From: Chitinophaga sp. CF118
GTDB lineage: Bacteria > Bacteroidota > Bacteroidia > Chitinophagales > Chitinophagaceae
Length of the DNA stretch: 64,000 nucleotides
Direction of reading: 5' to 3'
Assembly: GCF_900112615.1 (NCBI RefSeq)
Contig: NZ_FOMK01000010.1
Location: 1-64,000 of the forward strand
Shown: positions 62,341-64,000 of the stretch, one piece after another
Position numbering within the stretch: position 1 is the stretch's first letter
How the letters are laid out: each line of letters starts with the position of its first letter
Made by a program: the position numbers and the translations under genes
Notes under the pieces: model-generated
What the model saw: the letters and a program-made list of their open reading frames with translations, nothing else
Told to the model about the DNA's origin: nothing
Database searches by the model: none

Positions 62341-62391
62341 ATGAAGAAAATAATCTCAGTAAATCTTTGCAGTAATAAAACACCACGTTAG
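62341..62391 (+). CDS. Possible 16-codon upstream reading frame in the galK leader
   Basis: An ATG at 62341 opens a 16-codon frame (MKKIISVNLCSNKTPR) ending at TAG 62391, inside the 200-base untranslated leader of galK. It could be a leader peptide affecting galK translation, or chance. No ribosome-binding site or stem-loop partner was established. Confidence 0.2.
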   Translation: MKKIISVNLCSNKTPR

Positions 62392-62512
62392 AGTACTGTA
62401 AGGGTAATATTCCATGATATCTTCCTTGCATATGGTACACCTTTCAGAAGGAAGAAGTGACATTAATCAAATCACTGACAAAAAGAGTAATAATTTATAA
62501 AACAATTTCACA

Positions 62513-63679
62513 GTGGAGCAAGAAAAATTAAGTGCTTACATCCAACAGCATTTTGACCAGGAACCTATAATGGTAAGGGCCGCCGGGCGCATCAACCTCA
62601 TTGGAGAACATACGGATTATAATAACGGATTTGTATTGCCTGCTGCAATAGACAAAGCTATTTACCTGGCTATTGTAAAACGTAATGACAGGCAGATTGT
62701 GCTGCATGCGCTGGATGTAGATGATCATTACACCGGTAGCCTCGATCTGTTAAGGCCTACGGTTCAGCAATGGCCGGATTATCTGTTAGGTGTTGTACAA
62801 CAATTACAGCATAGTGGTCATATTATTGGTGGTTTCGAATGTGCATTTTGTGGCAACATACCTCTGGGGGCCGGCCTTTCATCCTCTGCAGCACTCGAAT
62901 GTGCCACTATTTATGCTTTAAATGAATTATATAACCTGGGAATCAGCCGCAGGGATATGGCCCTATTGTCTCAGGCAGCAGAGAACCAGTTCGTTGGTGT
63001 GCGTTGCGGTATTATGGACCAGTTTGCCAGTATGTTCGGAAAGAAACAGCAATTGATTAAACTGGATTGTGCCTCTCTCGAATATGAATATATTCCGTTC
63101 AACTTCAATGATGTAAGCCTTGTATTACTGGATACGCAGGTGAAACACTCCCTGGCATCTTCCGAGTACAATACGCGCCGTGCAGAATGTGAGCAGGGAG
63201 TGGCATTGATCAAAAAACATCACCCTGAAGTGAATAGCTTAAGGGATGCTTCAATAGGCATGCTGGACGAATATGTGAAGGCATATAATACCACAACATA
63301 TAACCGTTGCCGGTATGTAGTAGAAGAAATCCAGCGCTTGCAGGATGCCTGTGTGGATCTGCAACATAATGATCTTGCCGCTTTTGGTAAAAAGGTGTTT
63401 GCCACACATGAAGGATTGGATAAGTTGTATGATGTAAGCTGCCCTGAACTGAACTGGCTGGCTGAATTTGCTGGTGGTGAAAGTGGTGTAATGGGTGCAC
63501 GTATGATGGGTGGTGGCTTCGGTGGCTGTACCATCAACATTGTAAAAAAATCAGCTGTACCTGCACTGCTGGAGAAAGCAGCAGCCGGATATGAACAGCA
63601 ATTTAAAATACCACTCAAGGCATATGTTACAAGTATTGAGGATGGTTGTCGTACTGTGAATGATTTAGTTAATAATTGA
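62513..63679 (+). CDS. galK: Galactokinase
   Basis: This 388-residue GHMP-family kinase phosphorylates D-galactose at C1 with ATP (Leloir pathway). The galactokinase signature GRINLIGEHTDYNNGFVLP lies at about 24-42, the ATP-binding motif GLSSSAALE at about 124-132, and the C-terminal MGGGFGG at about 337-343. The start codon is GTG at 62513; no ATG is available nearby, and the N-terminus fits the family with this start. The leader is about 200 bases long and starts at a promoter covered by a LacI-type operator. galT starts 1 base after its stop codon, so the two are co-translated. Confidence 0.95.
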   Translation: MEQEKLSAYIQQHFDQEPIMVRAAGRINLIGEHTDYNNGFVLPAAIDKAIYLAIVKRNDRQIVLHALDVDDHYTGSLDLLRPTVQQWPDYLLGVVQQLQHSGHIIGGFECAFCGNIPLGAGLSSSAALECATIYALNELYNLGISRRDMALLSQAAENQFVGVRCGIMDQFASMFGKKQQLIKLDCASLEYEYIPFNFNDVSLVLLDTQVKHSLASSEYNTRRAECEQGVALIKKHHPEVNSLRDASIGMLDEYVKAYNTTTYNRCRYVVEEIQRLQDACVDLQHNDLAAFGKKVFATHEGLDKLYDVSCPELNWLAEFAGGESGVMGARMMGGGFGGCTINIVKKSAVPALLEKAAAGYEQQFKIPLKAYVTSIEDGCRTVNDLVNN

Positions 63680-63680
63680 T

Positions 63681-64000
63681 ATGTCAGCAAATACCTTTGA
63701 TCTAACAGCGCACCCACATACGCGCCTGAATATCCTTACAGGTGAATGGGTGCTGGTTTCTCCGCATCGCTCCAAACGTCCCTGGCAGGGGAAAGTAGAA
63801 TCCCCTTCATTGGTGCAGCGCCCTTCTTATGTAGAAGATTGTTATTTATGTCCGGGCAATATACGTGCAGATGGCACTAAGAATGCTGCTTATGAAGGAC
63901 CAGTTGCTTTTACAAACGATTTCTCCGCCCTGCTCGCAGATACGCCGGAAGGTGGTGTGGATGAGGATGAATTACTGGTGGCCCGCTCTCAAAAAGGCAT
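63681..64000 (+). CDS. galT: UDP-glucose-hexose-1-phosphate uridylyltransferase (GalT), N-terminal part
   Basis: The frame from the ATG at 63681 is open to the window end (about 106 residues of about 350). It reads TAHPHTRLNILTGEWVLVSP near the start, then SKRPWQGKVE. The C-Y-L-C-P-G-N zinc-binding CxxC motif follows, as in GalT (residues about 55-61), and FTNDFSALL later. These are the family's N-terminal hallmarks. GalT exchanges UMP between UDP-glucose and galactose-1-phosphate in the same pathway as galK, whose stop is 1 base upstream. The active-site HPH motif lies past the window end and cannot be checked. Confidence 0.92.
   Translation, partial: MSANTFDLTAHPHTRLNILTGEWVLVSPHRSKRPWQGKVESPSLVQRPSYVEDCYLCPGNIRADGTKNAAYEGPVAFTNDFSALLADTPEGGVDEDELLVARSQKG

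Overview
The window looks like a chromosomal segment of a Bacteroidota species, most likely in Chitinophagaceae (Chitinophaga-like). The evidence is a SusC/SusD pair, an ExbB-ExbD-ExbD-TonB operon, Bacteroidota promoters of the TTG-N19/21-TAnnTTTG type, a Bacteroidota class I lanthipeptide leader, a DUF6515-type Gly/Tyr-rich protein and a GH92 enzyme. This rests on protein recognition alone; no database search was possible and the species is not named.

Layout. 1-0.12 kb: 3' end of a 5S rRNA and its terminator. 0.17-3.9 kb: a LacI regulator and a large secreted zinc metalloprotease. 4.6-7.8 kb: exbB-exbD-exbD-tonB with its own promoter and terminator, then mnmE. 9.3-14 kb: a lipoprotein and membrane proteins of unknown role, a TPR/HTH regulator and a DEDD exonuclease.

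14.3-39.8 kb is a natural-product region with two halves. The first is a class I lanthipeptide locus: a full-length LanB on the minus strand, six tandem precursor genes on the plus strand (most too short for routine gene calling), a terminator-like hairpin, LanC and a LuxR-type response regulator with a degenerate receiver. The second is a tightly overlapping minus-strand operon resembling a polyunsaturated-fatty-acid-type iterative synthase. Its 2314-aa protein carries a TIM barrel, a PfaD-like enoylreductase, KS, AT, two ACPs and KR. Its 1401-aa protein carries KS, AT, DH and a phosphopantetheinyl transferase. These are followed by a free ACP, an alpha/beta hydrolase, two MGT-type glycosyltransferases, two condensation-domain-type acyltransferases and two genes of unknown function. 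Together the genes could build, release, glycosylate and esterify a reduced acyl chain, so a glycolipid-like product is the best inference. This is the most likely place for an undescribed system.

40.5-47.2 kb: a DUF6515 protein, a GIY-YIG protein, a divergent McrBC-like pair (McrB-type AAA+ ATPase and DUF2357/nuclease protein) and an aldo/keto reductase. 47.2-64 kb: an S41 protease lipoprotein, a GH92 glycosidase, a peptidoglycan amidase lipoprotein, SusC/SusD, a short-chain dehydrogenase, a membrane acyltransferase, and a LacI-galK-galT galactose locus with two matching operator-like sites, one overlapping the promoter.

Two intergenic regions (41.33-41.39 kb and 51.80-51.89 kb) hold long, nearly perfect hairpins whose arms are built from 11-bp tandem units. 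They are not explained by any gene.
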